This document shows, piece after piece, positions 11,801 through 23,815 of a stretch of DNA of 64,000 bases. The DNA comes from Sphagnum compactum. Its lineage: Eukaryota; Bryophyta; Sphagnopsida; Sphagnales. Every line of letters begins with the position of its first letter. Within the stretch, counting starts at the first letter, position 1. The translations under genes and the position numbers were made by a program. Where the stretch lies: NCBI GenBank assembly GCA_965153455.1, contig OZ234504.1, forward strand, positions 5,456,001 to 5,520,000. The letters run 5' to 3'. The notes beneath the pieces were generated by a model that ran no database searches, had not been told where the DNA came from, and worked only from the letters and a program-made list of their open reading frames with translations.

Positions 11801-13624
11801 AAATCAATCTATTTCATGTCTTAATAATCATCTTCTATATATTATTACTATCTAGAACTTATACATTTTTTTGGGTGACTTGGTCAAAGTTGAAGATAAA
11901 GCTCCTTCAATTCTTCTTGGGAGTTTTAGATAGTAATTTGTTTTTGAGTATCCTCAAATTTATATTATATTCCTCATCTTTCTTATGATGGTTGCAAGGC
12001 TAATGAAAGGTCCCAAGTTGCTTTATAATTAGTTTATGGGGTTCTTACTCTTCTTCTTTTTTTCCTTTTTTCTTCCCATATGGTGCATGTCTAGGCTCTT
12101 GTTGGACATTTGATGGGATAGGTAGCAAATGGATGATGTCCAACATTCATTCATGTCTTCCCTTGCAATTTTCTTCTTCTTTGGGTAGGAATATTGCTCA
12201 TAGTTGTATTTCATGTTTTTTTTAATTATGATGTTTCATATACCTAAGCATTACATTAGGTGAGCTTCTTGCCAACACTTTTTTTTTTTCTTCCCATAAG
12301 AAGTTTCACACTATTGCAATATATGAAAATTCCTTATAACAAAAGTTATAGGTTTCGTATATGAAATCGACTTAATTTGAAACCTTTACATTTGTGATCC
12401 ATTGCTTGAGAAGGTTGCAAGAAATAAATTGATTGCTTTGAGTAAAGTTGTAGAATATAACCTTTTTATGTGTAAAAGATTGAAGAGTATCGTAGATTTG
12501 GGTACAAAACCAAGCAATTATGTAGTCTTCGGACTCTTAAAAGTCTATATATTACTACATTGGATACTTTTTAACACATTCCAATGAGCAAGGAGATCGT
12601 AGTTTTTACCTTAAGGGAAGGATGTACATGATGATCAAATGTGTTTTAACTTGTGTTTTCTCCCTTGAATGTTAAGGCATAGGATACTTGCAAAATCATT
12701 GATGAACAATGGGAAAACATGGAGGGAAACAAAGTTTGCATAACCAAAGTTAATTGTTCTTTAGTGCGATTGATTGTCGTTGGATATTTTTCTTTTGCGA
12801 AGAACAAAGCGATCTTATTACTTTTGTTTAGTGGAAAAGTTTTCATAACACCAAATGCTTATTGTTATGAGTTAGGAGTGTTTCTTCTTCTTTTTTTTTC
12901 TTTTTTTTCTTTTTTTTGGGACAAAATTTTGTCAAATTTTTGGACCAAAATTATGCAATTTTTTTCTTTTGTATTGTAAATTAGAATAAAATTTGGAAAC
13001 TTTTGCCAAAATTGTTGAATATCATGAAATTGGGGGGGCAAAAAAAAACTTGGTTATGATCAACTTGACTAGTTTGGTAAATAATTAACTTGACCTAGTG
13101 TGGAATTTCAACCCATGGCATGAGTGGGTAGTAGGCACCTATAGGAACATCATCAATATGATGTTTTAGCATTGAATGAGAAAATCTAATTTTGACAAAA
13201 ACTAATTGAGAAAAAGAAATTGTTATATCTTTAGATGATAATCCTAACAAAGTTTTTATAAATAGAATGATGTAAGTATATATAATATTATATATAATAA
13301 ATATAATAATAAATGAATTAGTTTATATTAGTTTATATTTAATATTCCATTCATTGGGAATGGTAGATAGGATGATGTAAGTACTACTACCACAAGGTAG
13401 CCACAAATCTTGATAAGCTGTGCATTGTGGTTCTTTCTCCAAGGAAAGGTTCCTTGTCCCTTTTGGTTAGAAGACAAGAGCAATTGTTTGAGTAGTGGAA
13501 CCCACTTGAAAAGAGCTTTATTCGAGTAGAAAAGCCCAACTTGCTTTGCCCTAGGAGTGTGGTGGTACATGAAGAAACAAACTTGCGAAACCCTTATCCC
13601 ATGCCTTCCATGTTTTGGGTCCAT

Positions 13625-13655
<31 letters not shown>

Positions 13656-14200
13656 TTTTATATAAACATATACACATAGATATGTATTATGCACTAAAGA
13701 CTCTCCCCAAGTGAAATGAAGTTGTTTTTTTTTTAAAAAAAATTTGAGAATTTATACATCAATTTTTGAAAAATCAAAACATAAAAACTATTTAATTAGC
13801 AGGGTTGCAAAATTATCAAGAGTTAATATGATGAAGAGAAAGAAGGAAATCAAGTGCTACTTGTTAATTATTTATTAGACTTTTTCTTTCATGGGAAAAT
13901 CAAATTATCTATATGGAGTTGCAAATTCATATACCCTTTTTTAAAAAAATAAATAATTAATTAATTAATTAATAATTTAGTACCCATTATTATAATTCCT
14001 TAAGCAAAGGTATTTAACACCCTTTGTCCCCCATTCCATTTCATTCATAAGTAAAATAAAGCGCCACCCATTGAAAGGCCGGGCAGGTATGCCTGCCTTA
14101 GGTCGGTTGACATAGACCAGGTGATCCTACAGAGCATGGGATCCATTGACTAGGTAATGTGCAAAGGTAGATTAGGCGTAGGTAGTCACCCGAAGATATA
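8851..14200. other. AT-rich intergenic DNA, no convincing gene
   Basis: This spacer holds homopolymer tracts, a (GT)n run near 13637-13655, (AATT)n near 13955-13975 and a short CTAAACCCTAAAA box near 9917. The longest frames (10369-10740 plus, 13328-13624 minus) lack recognisable domains, good start contexts and splice partners, so I do not call them genes. No tRNA, rRNA or intact transposon was identified. Confidence 0.55.
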
Positions 14201-15652
14201 GAGGCCGATAGATTCTCGGGTTTGGGCAACGTTATTTCGCAGGGTCACCCGTTGTCTCTCTCTCCTCTCGCCGGTGCGCTTGCCCTACTATATGACCGAG
14301 TTTGCGAAAGTGCATACCTTTGTGGTCGCCATCGCCGAGCTCAAGCGAAGATTGTTAGTATTTATGTCTGGGGGAAAGAGGGAGGAGAAAGGGAAATGAA
14401 AAGAAAGAGTTCTTCTTAATTTCCCCGGTTTGTAATTTTATATTTTTATTTTTTAAATCCCATTTTTTTTCCAAGCTCTGAATCTAGTTTGCAAACTGGT
14501 TCGGTGTTTTGTTTTTGCTCATGAGTGGAACAGCAGCAGCAGAAGAGAAATAGAAAAAGGGGAGCAGGTGCTCGTTTTGGTCTTAGAAAGCAAGTTTCTC
14601 AATCGCTTGTTTGTTTGGAGCTTGCATCATTTCAAGCTTGTGAGCTCCTTAGCGTAGTAAACAGGTTTTGGTGTAGAAAGGTAGGAGGAGGAGGAGGAGG
14701 AGGAGGAGGAGAAGAACGTTTAGGGTGTGTATAAGGAGTGTAAACGGGAGGAGATGGGTCTTGTCATAGATTCCGTAAGATGTGTCTTCCTGTGGTAGAA
14801 CAAGCCTTCTTCCTAAGTGGGTTGTAAGAAGATGTGAGGCAGAGCTCTCCTCTTTTGTACTCGGAGAAACTGGGATCGAGAACTCGGGTATTGGGGTTTT
14901 GTGTTGAAAGGAACGGCCGCTTTGGGCGGGCGGGTGGGTGGGTGGGTTGTTGTATGAGATAGTAAACACTCCTTTAACGCTCTGGTTGTTGTGATATTTT
15001 CATGTCTTCCAGCGGGAGGAGGAGCAGCAGCAGCAGTAGCAGAACTACATCATGGAATAGTAGCTTTCTTTCCACCGTCCTCTATTTTCATGCTGAGAGG
15101 GGGTGCAGCAGGTGGCCAGTTTCACAAGTTCTGGATTTCAGATAACAGCAGCTTACTTACCAGATCTCTCTGTATGTCAGCTTCTTCTTTAAGCTCTTCT
15201 TCTTAAGCTCTCGCTCACCCTTGGCCCCTTCACCTATTCTGCAAAAGCTAGCTCCTTCTCAGAATACCTAGCTCTTTCTCTTCTTCCTCTTTGATGGACA
15301 TCATGAGCTTCAATGACAAACAAGCATGTGAAACCAATCAGAAGCTTTGTCCATTGTACCACTTTTCTTCAGTATTTTTTTTTTCTCCGAATGAAGATAG
15401 TTTTGGGGTTGCAAGAAGCAGCTTTGGGTGATGACCTTGTATGTGGTTATAGTTGTTGCCAAGCTTTAACCGTGGATGTAGTTCATGAATTTCATGGGTG
15501 GCAGTCTCTCCTCAGATGGGTCTGTCTCTCTGTCTTTCAGTAAGTGCAGAAGCCCTTTTGTGCATTGCAGTTTTATTAACTCTGAAGGAATTGGATTTGG
15601 TTCAGGAGCTACAAACTTAAAGAAGGAGAGTAGCTTGCACAGAAAGGGAACA
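14201..15652 (+). promoter_or_regulatory. Probable promoter and intron-containing 5' leader of the F-box gene
   Basis: Composition shifts here from AT-rich spacer to more balanced DNA, with many short upstream frames but no conserved protein. A (GGA)n purine tract lies at about 14684-14711. TCTGTCTTTCAG ending at 15540 is a good 3' splice site, so at least one 5' UTR intron probably ends there, and the segment 15541-15652 would be the leader exon joined to the coding start. The transcription start cannot be placed from sequence alone. Confidence 0.5.
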
Positions 15653-17756
15653 ATGGCACAACCCAGCCTTGAAGAGGTAAAAAGCTATATACCTATCTGC
15701 TGGGGTTTGAAGCCAAGTTGTTTCATTTGCTTTTTTAGAGTTGAGCTGAGGAGCCACTAGCATGCATGCATATGAGGAAAGAAAGAATATATGTTTTGTT
15801 TCACAAAATAGTGAGGGTGTTACTGCAAAAAGAATTGCTGTTGGATGTTTTCGGTCTTGAAAGAAAGTGCAAGTGTAAGATCTTTCCTTGCACCCAAAAT
15901 ACATTTTATCTCTTGAGCGACAGTTAGAAATGTGCAGCACTCTCACACACATGCTGTACACAGGATGAGAGAGCTGAAACTTTCTTCATAACTGAACCAC
16001 TTCCTGTAATGTTTGTTTATTTTGTGGTAACAATCTTGTGGTGTGTTCTATATGCTGGTTGGTCATTATTTTACAGGTGTTACCAGAATGCCTAGTGGTG
16101 GAGGTTATGAACAGAGTGCGGGATGCAAGGGATTTAGCAAAATGCTGTGTTGTTAGCAAAGGGTTGCAACAAGCTGTGCACAATGTTGTTTATGTCCAGT
16201 TGATCTGCTTGAAGAAGTATTATGTGGAGGCACGTCGACTCTTTTTTGTAAAACCTCCAGGCATGCACCACATCAACATGGGTGATGGTTACAATGTAGG
16301 TCAAAACTTTGGGGGTCAGAGCATTGGAGATCAGGATAATGATGATGAAGAGGAGGAGGAGGAGGAAGAAGAGGAAGAAGATGAGGAGGAAGAAGAAGAT
16401 GAGGATGAAGAGGAGTGTTGTGGTGGTTCAGGCGCTGGGCTTCATGCCCAAGTGCCTTTCAAGCTAGCAGTCATGAACATGGTGCAGCAGGTTAAAAGGA
16501 TTGAGCACTTGAAGCTTGAGATTGAGCCAGAGATGCAAGCCAACCCGTTTCAAAAGGAGGAAATCCATCTCAAGGACTTCTGGTTGAGTGAACCCCGTTT
16601 TGTGACCGAGTGGGCACATAGAGTTGGCCGTTCTCTCCAGCACCTCTGTCTTGTGGACTATGGACAGCAAGCCATCTTGCGCCCCACCACAGTTGTACAG
16701 ATCCTTGCTGAAACCTGTAAGTGATGCTGATCATCTCTCCAAAATCTGTCTCTGCTGATTTCTATCAGCATCAGGAGCTATATAATTTGAAGACATATAC
16801 TGATGTGTTTGTCATGTCTGAATGTTTTTTCAGGCCCATTGCTGAAGACATTAGAGCTCCGGAACATGTTCCTGGATGTGAAGGACTGCCAGGTATTGCC
16901 ACATGTGACATGCCTGACACTCCGGTGCATAAAGATGATGGGCAGGGGGCTGACAGATATCAGCAAATGCATGCCTGCTCTGACCATGCTTGCAGTTGTG
17001 AGTGTGTTTGGGGTTGAGGAGGCCAAGATCAGATCAGAGCACATGCAAGTTATGTGCTTGGGCCTTTCAACAAAGGCAAAGACTGTTGAGCTAAACCTTC
17101 CTAACGTACATAAGTTGCAGCTCAAAATGTCATGCCCAGATTCACTCTGGGTTTCTGCACCGAGTCTGGCATATGTGGCTGTTTGCATGGAGAAACGAGA
17201 GGGTGCCGTGGTGGAGTTTGAGAGGATTTCTAACCTCAAGGAGCTTCTGTTTGGAGCCTCTCACTTCTTTACACTAACAAAGCTCATCAGAAACAACCCG
17301 CTACTAGAGAAGGTCTTCCTTGATGTGCCATGCATAGCTCTAGGGGATGACGGAAAGTGGGAGGGTCTGTTACCTGATGTCCCATTGATGACCCCTGACA
17401 TCAAAGAGCTTGAGGCATCATGCCCATGTTTGCATACACTGAGCATTGGTCCAGGGCTCTGGCACTCCTTGGAAGATGGTTTTGAGAACAAGCATGAGCT
17501 AGCCATGTTCAACAAGTGGCCATCCCTCAAGCACCTCATAGTCCACATGGTTGTTCAGAAAATGGACACATGCCTCTCTGTTTTGCAACTCATCTTTGCC
17601 GCGGTTCCATCACTTGAGACTCTTGAGATTTATGTCCATGCAGACAGTCCGGTGGATGTGGAGCAGTTTCTTTTGGCATGTGAAGAGCATATACACTTCT
17701 CGTTCAGGTCAGGGAAGTGGAAGAAAGGGTTGAACTTTTCATGTTTCAGTTTCTGA
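15653..17756 (+). CDS. F-box/LRR-type protein, 528 aa, 3 coding exons
   Basis: Coding exons are 15653-15676, 16077-16716 and 16834-17756. The introns have GTAAAA...TTACAG (phase 0) and GTAAGT...TTTCAG (phase 1) borders and join without a frame break. The protein starts MAQPSLEE. From residue 9 it has an F-box (LPECLVVEVMNRV, then LAKCCVVSKGL), the part that binds the SKP1 adaptor of SCF ubiquitin ligases. A C-terminal half with LRR-like strings (LLKTLELRNMFL, LPHVTCLTLRC, LEKVFLDVP, LKHLIVHMV, LETLEIYV) would bind the substrate. Overall layout recalls plant F-box/LRR proteins of the At4g29420 kind; that assignment is from memory. Residues of about 97-121 are an almost pure Asp/Glu tract, an odd insertion. 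A longer in-frame start at 15485 exists, but the probable 5' UTR splice site at 15540 argues against it. The substrate is unknown. Confidence 0.85.
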
Positions 17757-19200
17757 AAGTCACCCGAGTCATTGGAATAGTTTTTTGGGAAAATAGCTGC
17801 TGCCACTGCCAGGTACCTTTTTTAATGTTAGACAGAACACCCTTCTACGTTATCTAAACACGGCTTTTTCTAGTCACCCTTTCACACTGGACAATGATTT
17901 TGTTCCAGGACCAGGTTCTATTTTGAAATTGTTTGTACAGTGAGTCTCTTCTCCTCCCGAGTTATGTAATGTGAAGATTGGTTTTGACATTTTGAGCAGC
18001 TAAGTGTGGAAACTGCATTTGCTAGTGTTTCTCATAGATGTGGCATATCCATCTTCTTAACAACTCCTAAATTATGGTTTTGCATTGCAACTCTGAAAAT
18101 GATATCTGAGTTTTGAGAGGTGTCAGTTTGTTGGTAGCATCTGTTGTTAGGTTTCATTACTAACCCAATGAGCAATAATACATGACATATTATTCTTGAA
18201 CTAAGAATGGACACATCTTATGACATCCAACCCCTGGAAGTGAAATCTTGCCAGAAATTCTATAATGTGGACAATTTGTGGGAATTTGGTCTACATTGGG
18301 TTCATCTCATGGAAGTAAATCACTGTGAAGAATTGATTTGAAGGCATATGGAAATTGGGTACCTTTTGATTGTTGGCGAATGGGCTCATTAGTTCTCAGA
18401 TTCGAACTACTTTTTAAGTCATCTCTTACTTGAGAATAAATTTTGATAGAAAGAAAAAGTACCCGAGTTTCTCTCCTCTCACATTCAAGGAAGGTGAGAT
18501 AACATCTCTTACATGTGATGGAACTTCAAACAAAAAAGCACCCAAGTTTACTACGTGGCAAGAGAGTGTTATAACAACTGAACTTTGCCCAAAAGAATTG
18601 TTATAGCTTTTGGGGATATTACTCAGTGTTTCGTAACATCTGTTACTTGTGACTTGTGAGAATAAACTTTGCAAAAGATTGTCATGACTTTTTGTGGCAT
18701 GAGTGTGTTGTTGTTCCCTTGATATCAATCTTGCTGCTACTACTACTACTCCTACTATCCACCGGGGCCACATACTTAGATAAGATTCTGGAGGCCAAAA
18801 ACCAAGAAAAGAGAAAAAGAAAGTGACCTAATTGGCTAGGCCTGATTATTATTATACCCCACTCCTGACTAACTTAACTCCCTGTGCTTGAGTTTGTGTG
18901 ACCAAAATATTCCCGTAGCTTTTTGTCTGAGCATTTCTCGTTGGGACTTGCACATAGAATAATAATCTGTTTTGTGTGGCAATGGTAGCAACAATGCTAA
19001 CTTATGACACTCACACACGACTATCTTGCCTGCCTGCATCCGGACCTTGACTTGGTTTGATTCATCCTCTGCTGAATAAATAGGGCACAGGAAGAACAAC
19101 CTCTTGGCCTGGATTAACTTGCCCCTCACACTACCGTGGCAAATTACCTTTGGTACGGGTGCGAGTAAGTAGCTTAGCTTTGGAGTGTAAGTGGTTAGTA
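17757..19200 (+). other. 3' flank of the F-box gene, then spacer
   Basis: The first few hundred bases, of gene-like composition, are probably the 3' UTR. No clear poly(A) signal could be assigned with confidence. After about 18250 the DNA becomes ordinary spacer with no gene. A CTACTACTACTACTCCTAC run lies near 18738. Confidence 0.45.
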
Positions 19201-19211
19201 TGTATGTATAG

Positions 19212-19312
19212 GAGAAGGGTCTGTTGAGAAGGGTCTGTCTATTAACAGACCCCTTTCAGATTTGAGATTTCTTTAAGTTTATTGAAGGGTTTGCTGATAG
19301 ACTCTTCTCTTA
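19212..19312. repeat. Nested inverted repeat around GAAGGGTCTGT
   Basis: GAAGGGTCTGT occurs twice (from 19213 and 19228). It is followed by its near complement ACAGACCCCTTTC, forming an inner hairpin. Farther on, GAAGGGTTTGCTGATAGACT and CTTCTCTTAC can pair with the outer copy. The result is a compound foldback of about 100 bases. No coding content. Confidence 0.6.
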
Positions 19313-19738
19313 CATAAAGCAAGCATGTTTTGTGACATTGTAAAGGGACAAAGAGGAAAGATGGGGTGATGAATAACTTTTCTCTAGTGAAAGTTATATT
19401 TGAAAAGTTCGAAAAATACTTTTCAGATTGTGTAAATTATTGTTCTTACAACATCATTACTACGATGACAACAATGAACATGAGCTTTTCTGACCCAATG
19501 AAGCTGGACTAAAAAATATATATATATATAAAATACAGCAATGATGCTTTCTTTACATATGTAAGCAAGCAAGTGACGACACACACACTTTGATGACGAT
19601 CCACGACTATGTAGATAGATGCATATGGATGGTTAATAGAGAACTAACTAACCATCATGGTTTTACTTTGTGATAGGATTCCAATGAAAAAGCATTTCCT
19701 GTCCACCTATCATTCATCCTGCATGATGTGGGCAGGAT

Positions 19739-19761
19739 AAACCCTAAACCCTAAACCCTAG
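19739..19761. repeat. Telomere-like repeat, three CCCTAAA units
   Basis: TAAACCCTAAACCCTAAACC followed by CTAG lies just inside the left arm of the inverted-repeat element. A second short array, AACCCTAAACCCTAAA, lies at 19904-19919, after an intervening (CTC)n and G-rich stretch. Confidence 0.85.
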
Positions 19762-19990
19762 TTGCTTGTTGTTTCAAGTGCCAGCACCTTTCAAAAAATT
19801 GTCAAATGTCTCAAGCAAGCATGTTATGATGCCCTCCTCCTCCTCCTCCTCCTGCTCAGGTTTCTTTTGGGGGGAGGGGAGGGGGGTGCTCAGTTCCTCC
19901 CCCAACCCTAAACCCTAAAATGTCTATTGCTCACTCTCCTTTTCACCACCACCCATTGCTTTTTTCCTTGAAGGAATCATCAATGGTTTA

Positions 19991-20325
19991 TGTGGGATTC
20001 CATGATGTGCATTTGCAAAGATCTATCTTTCCATGTCATAACATAACAATTCGCTCCCTACAAAAAGTATTGGTTTTACGTTCTCACACGGGTGTTCCCA
20101 TCTATGTTCCCTAGGTTCCCTACCAAGAGCCCACTACTTGGTCACCCGCACCATCTCCCGTGTGGGATTCCATGATGTGCATTTGCCAAAGATCTTTCCA
20201 TGTGTCATAACATAACAATTGGCTCCCTACAAAAAGTATTGGTTTTACGTTCTCACACAGGTTCCCAACTACGTTCCCTAGGTTCCCTACCAAGAGCCCA
20301 CTACTTGGTCACCTGCACCATCTTA
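19991..20325. repeat. Tandem duplication, 170 bp period
   Basis: TGTGGGATTCCATGATGTGC at 19991 recurs exactly at 20161. The following 150 bases match with a handful of small changes through CTACTTGGTCACC. The duplication lies wholly between the two arms of the 771-bp element. No conserved frame runs through both copies. Confidence 0.9.
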
Positions 20326-20423
20326 CCTGAAGGATGAATGGTAAGTGGTCAGAAAAAACAGTTTTCTGTTGGGTTCCAGTTCCCTAGGTTAACCATGATG
20401 GTTAGCTCAGTTGCTTTTCTTTT

Positions 20424-20476
20424 CTACCTAACCTACTAACAACCCACAAGGAGGGTGTTAGTAAGTAGGTAGGTAG
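20424..20476. repeat. Short hairpin, about 22-base arms
   Basis: CTACCTAACCTACTAACA-ACCC and GGGTGTTAGTAAGTAGGTAG (with a trailing GTAG) are near-perfect complements separated by about 7 bases. The hairpin lies just outside the right arm of the inverted-repeat element. It could be a remnant of another foldback end. Confidence 0.7.
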
Positions 20477-23091
20477 TAAAAACCAGCCCTTCCTAATGTA
20501 CAAACCATCTACGTACCTAGTATTTATATATTTTCCTACCTATATATATGAGACCTATTTCCAACTGAATTGGTTACCAAGGTGAAACTAAATTATTAAC
20601 TCGAGTTGAGATTCATCCACAACATGATCTTAATATGCTAGAGAGCAAAACAACCTTTGAATGTCTTCAAATGGATTTGGATTGGCCTCTCATTGCACCT
20701 CTCCTCATACAAAATGTGATTTAGGGTTCATCCTTGTGGTGATGATCAGCCATGAGATAGTTTAGCCAATTTTGGCTATAAACAAAAATATGAATGTACA
20801 AAATTTAAGCATCCTTTTATATGTGTTCCATATTCACTAGTTGGGAGTTGCTTGCCAAGTTCAGATTTTTTTTAAAAAAATTTATGTTTTTTTTTTCCAA
20901 TGAGTCTCTTTGATTCGGCCATCATAAATAATTCTCAAACTTTGGAGACTCCTCAATGTAGAAGAAGAAGTATTAACTCCAACATCCTCAACCCTCTTCA
21001 ACTATTATGAAAAAGAAAATGAGATCACCAAAGAAGAGAGGGACCAAAAAAGAAAAGAAAAAAAGACATTGCCAAACTATAATAAACTTACTATAGGCCC
21101 GCCCTGGGTGCATGTTGAGCCTTCTCATTGGTTGCATGAAATTTTTGTTTCAAAATTTGTTTGTCATCGTTTTTTCACTTGGCTTGATGCAAAACCTTGA
21201 TTTTTTCGGGGGTTAAAATTTTTAATTTATTCTTTGAAATTTTGTGATCAAAAACCTGAAAAAGAAAAAAAGTGCTTATTTATTTTCATTGTCGAAAAAA
21301 ATCACCACAAAAGAATAAACATTGATGCTTGCACATTCAACATCACATTCTAACTTTTTTGTTTTCATCTATGAAAGGAATTGGTAGTGTCAAAAGTTAG
21401 GAATATATATATATATATATATAGGAACACAAAACCTCATGGCACAAACATGATATTACAAACCTAATTTGACTTGTGTTGCACATCTTGAAAGTTCAAT
21501 GGAACAAAGTTCTTAGTCTTATGCAAATGTTCACCATATGTTAAGCACTAGTAGAAAAAAAAATTCTATTTGAAAAGAATGTTTTCAAGCGAAGCTTTTG
21601 CTATGCAAAGGGTGGGGCATTTAGAAGAACAAAATGCATGTAGTGGTGACCAAGCATCTTGCGTTGTTTTCTAGTTTTCTCATGGTATTGCAGGAAAAGA
21701 ATTTTTTTTTTTTTTTTTAAATTTTCCTTCCAATGCTTTTATGTCAATTTAATGCCCTAGGAGCAAAATGTTGCTGAAATAAGCACTCGTGGGGTTGGGT
21801 GGGTGCTTATTTTGGGAACACCTTAGTCCTTGGGCATTGCTTTACTTTTAAAGTTATTGAGTGTCCAAATTGAATTGGCATGCAAACTTGGTTGAGGAAT
21901 GGAATAGGGTATTGCACTAGAAGAAAAAAATCCAACCTCATATGAAATTATAGATCGCATTTGGTGATTGGAAATCAATTTCAAGACATATTTGCAACCC
22001 TTTGTTGTCAAAGGAGGGAAATGATGAGCAACCCCTCCATAGGTTATTCTTAAATCTATGTTACCAAGGAAACAATGGAATGAACTTTAGAGTCAAGAAT
22101 AAACCATACACATTCAACCCTTTAGAAGTCAAATATGCCAATTGTGGGTAATGCCAAATACAAATCATTGAATGGTAACGTGCAAAGTTATATGTATTTT
22201 CCTTGACTTTCTTGGCCTCTTATTGTGTGTAGTCTCCTCTCATTTTAGAGGTCTATGTATAATAATTCTTGATTGAGAGGAAATTCAATGGTGACAAATG
22301 CACACAATTGGAGAATACAAGAATGAACTAGGAGTTCATCACCATAATTTGACATTGTTTCTCTCCGCAAAAGTTTGTGCATCACACAAGTATAATAAGA
22401 CAAATTCACATAGCAAAAAATTTACATAAAACAACCACATCAAAACACAAAACTCCAACCATTATTTAAATGTGTTCCATATAAACACCATCAAACTTTA
22501 TTCATGAAAGAACCATTACAAAAAAGAAAGTGTCAATCATGAAAGGAAAGACAAAAGTCTCATTTGAATTGTTAAAAGTCAAATCTCTAAGACTAGAGGG
22601 TGATAGCAAATTAGCAATGGGAACGGGAGGTGGTCCAAAGGGGTGGAGGAGTTGATAGGAAGCCAACTTCACTACTATAGCCTTGCTTAAGATGGAATAG
22701 ACTTGCATCGTTTGAAGTACAATTCAAACTCAACGTCAAAAGAAAATGACCATGATTGAAACCAAAGAATTCATCAAACGTCGCATACACCTACTTTTGT
22801 TGGCCCCCACCTCTTGCTCCTAACACACTCTTTTCAGACAACAACTTTCAACACCAAGACATATCAAAAGATGCAGCCTCTACGATTCTAAGTTCAATAG
22901 CATTAATGGCTTACCTCCTAACTTTCACCACTTGCAAATCCCTAGCCCTTTACTACTTCAAATATTGCATATGCTATAGATAGGTAAAGTATGACTTCTA
23001 GTTTACTTCATGATCATTGAGATTTGGAACTTAGTAATTAAGTCTGGACATTGTTCTTCCTTTTCCACATTTTTTTCCTTTTATTTTGTCA
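20477..23091. other. AT-rich intergenic DNA, no gene
   Basis: Contains an (AT)n run near 21402-21422 and a poly-T run near 21700. Chance frames on both strands (for example 22502-22708 minus and 22756-22983 plus) show no domain and no partner exons. Confidence 0.55.
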
Positions 23092-23110
23092 CCCCCCCCC
23101 CCCCCCCCCC
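23092..23110. repeat. Poly(C) run of 19
   Basis: An uninterrupted run of 19 C residues stands in otherwise AT-rich DNA. It breaks any claim that the surrounding frame (Pro-rich) is coding. Confidence 0.9.
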
Positions 23111-23754
23111 TTTTATCTTGGAACAAAGTCTTGCAAGTTCATATCATTTGTTGCCACAATGATGTAAAAAATCATTCATTTTTTGGTGCAAATGGCCAAA
23201 GATTTCTATTGCTAGGAGGAGGAACTCATCTCATGTTTGTCCTTTGTGTTTTCAAACTCATAGCTCACATAAGATTCGAATCAGTAATTGCATTGTGATC
23301 AAATAGAGTCTAGGAAAAAGTGTCTACTTTCACATAAGTGCTAGACACAATCATCACTCTTCATGCTTAATCTTGTTTTCCCATGCACACTATGCAATCT
23401 AAATTCAAAACATGGTAGAATTGAGTATTCCATATGTCAAATATGCTAAAAGATGCATTATGCAACTTGAATTACGACTATATATCATAGTTGCAAACAT
23501 AAATGTGTTAAAAATTAACTAGTGCAAGTAATACATCATGTTACCTTAAGCAATTCCTAAGTATTCTATATAGTTTAAGCAACCCCTAAACACTTTTGGT
23601 AGCCTATGCAACTATTAAGTACCCCTTAGGTAGCCTAGAGACAACCTCTAAGTAAGATTACATAACCTAGGGTAAGTTGAATAGGTCATTTTAGTAGGTT
23701 AGAAAAAATGTTGATTAAAATTATGATTCCATTTCATATCACATTAAAAAAACA

Positions 23755-23815
23755 GTGGTACAATGGTAAACATTTTTCCCCTCAATGTGCAAGTGAAGGG
23801 ATCAAATCCTTACTA
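23755..23815 (+). repeat. tRNA-like SINE head, candidate
   Basis: An A-box-like GTGGTACAATGG (23755-23766) and a B-box GGATCAAATCC (23799-23809) stand at the spacing expected for an internal RNA polymerase III promoter. A related but poorer arrangement (GTGGTCTACTTAATTG, TTTTCGCCTCAATG, then AAGTTCAAATTC) occurs at about 26298-26365. The two share TTTTC(C/G)CCTCAATG between the boxes, which suggests the same SINE family. The 3' ends are not defined. Confidence 0.4.

Larger units (their letters stand above)
19642..20412. mobile_element. 771-bp inverted-repeat element with telomere-like core
   Basis: The left end (19642-19720) and the reverse complement of the right end (20331-20412) align over about 80 bases. 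Both share CTAACCATCATGGTT at the outside, a GAAAAAGCA or GTTTTTTC region in the middle, and CATTCATCCT at the inner edge. Similarity continues weakly inward to GATGTGGGCAGG / GATGGTGCAGG. Inside are two telomere-like arrays and a 170-bp tandem duplication but no transposase. I infer a non-autonomous DNA element or foldback element. No target duplication was confidently identified, so the exact ends are approximate. Confidence 0.65.

Noticed and set aside
13328-13624. 98-codon open frame, minus strand
   Set aside because: Balanced composition made it worth a look, but no family, start context or neighbouring exon supports a gene.
15485-15652. 56-residue N-terminal extension of the F-box protein
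   Set aside because: A good splice acceptor ending at 15540 cuts through it, the sequence looks like untranslated leader, and the F-box normally lies close to the N-terminus.
16778-17239. 153-codon frame on the minus strand within the F-box gene
   Set aside because: Shadow of the real plus-strand exon 3, with no independent support.
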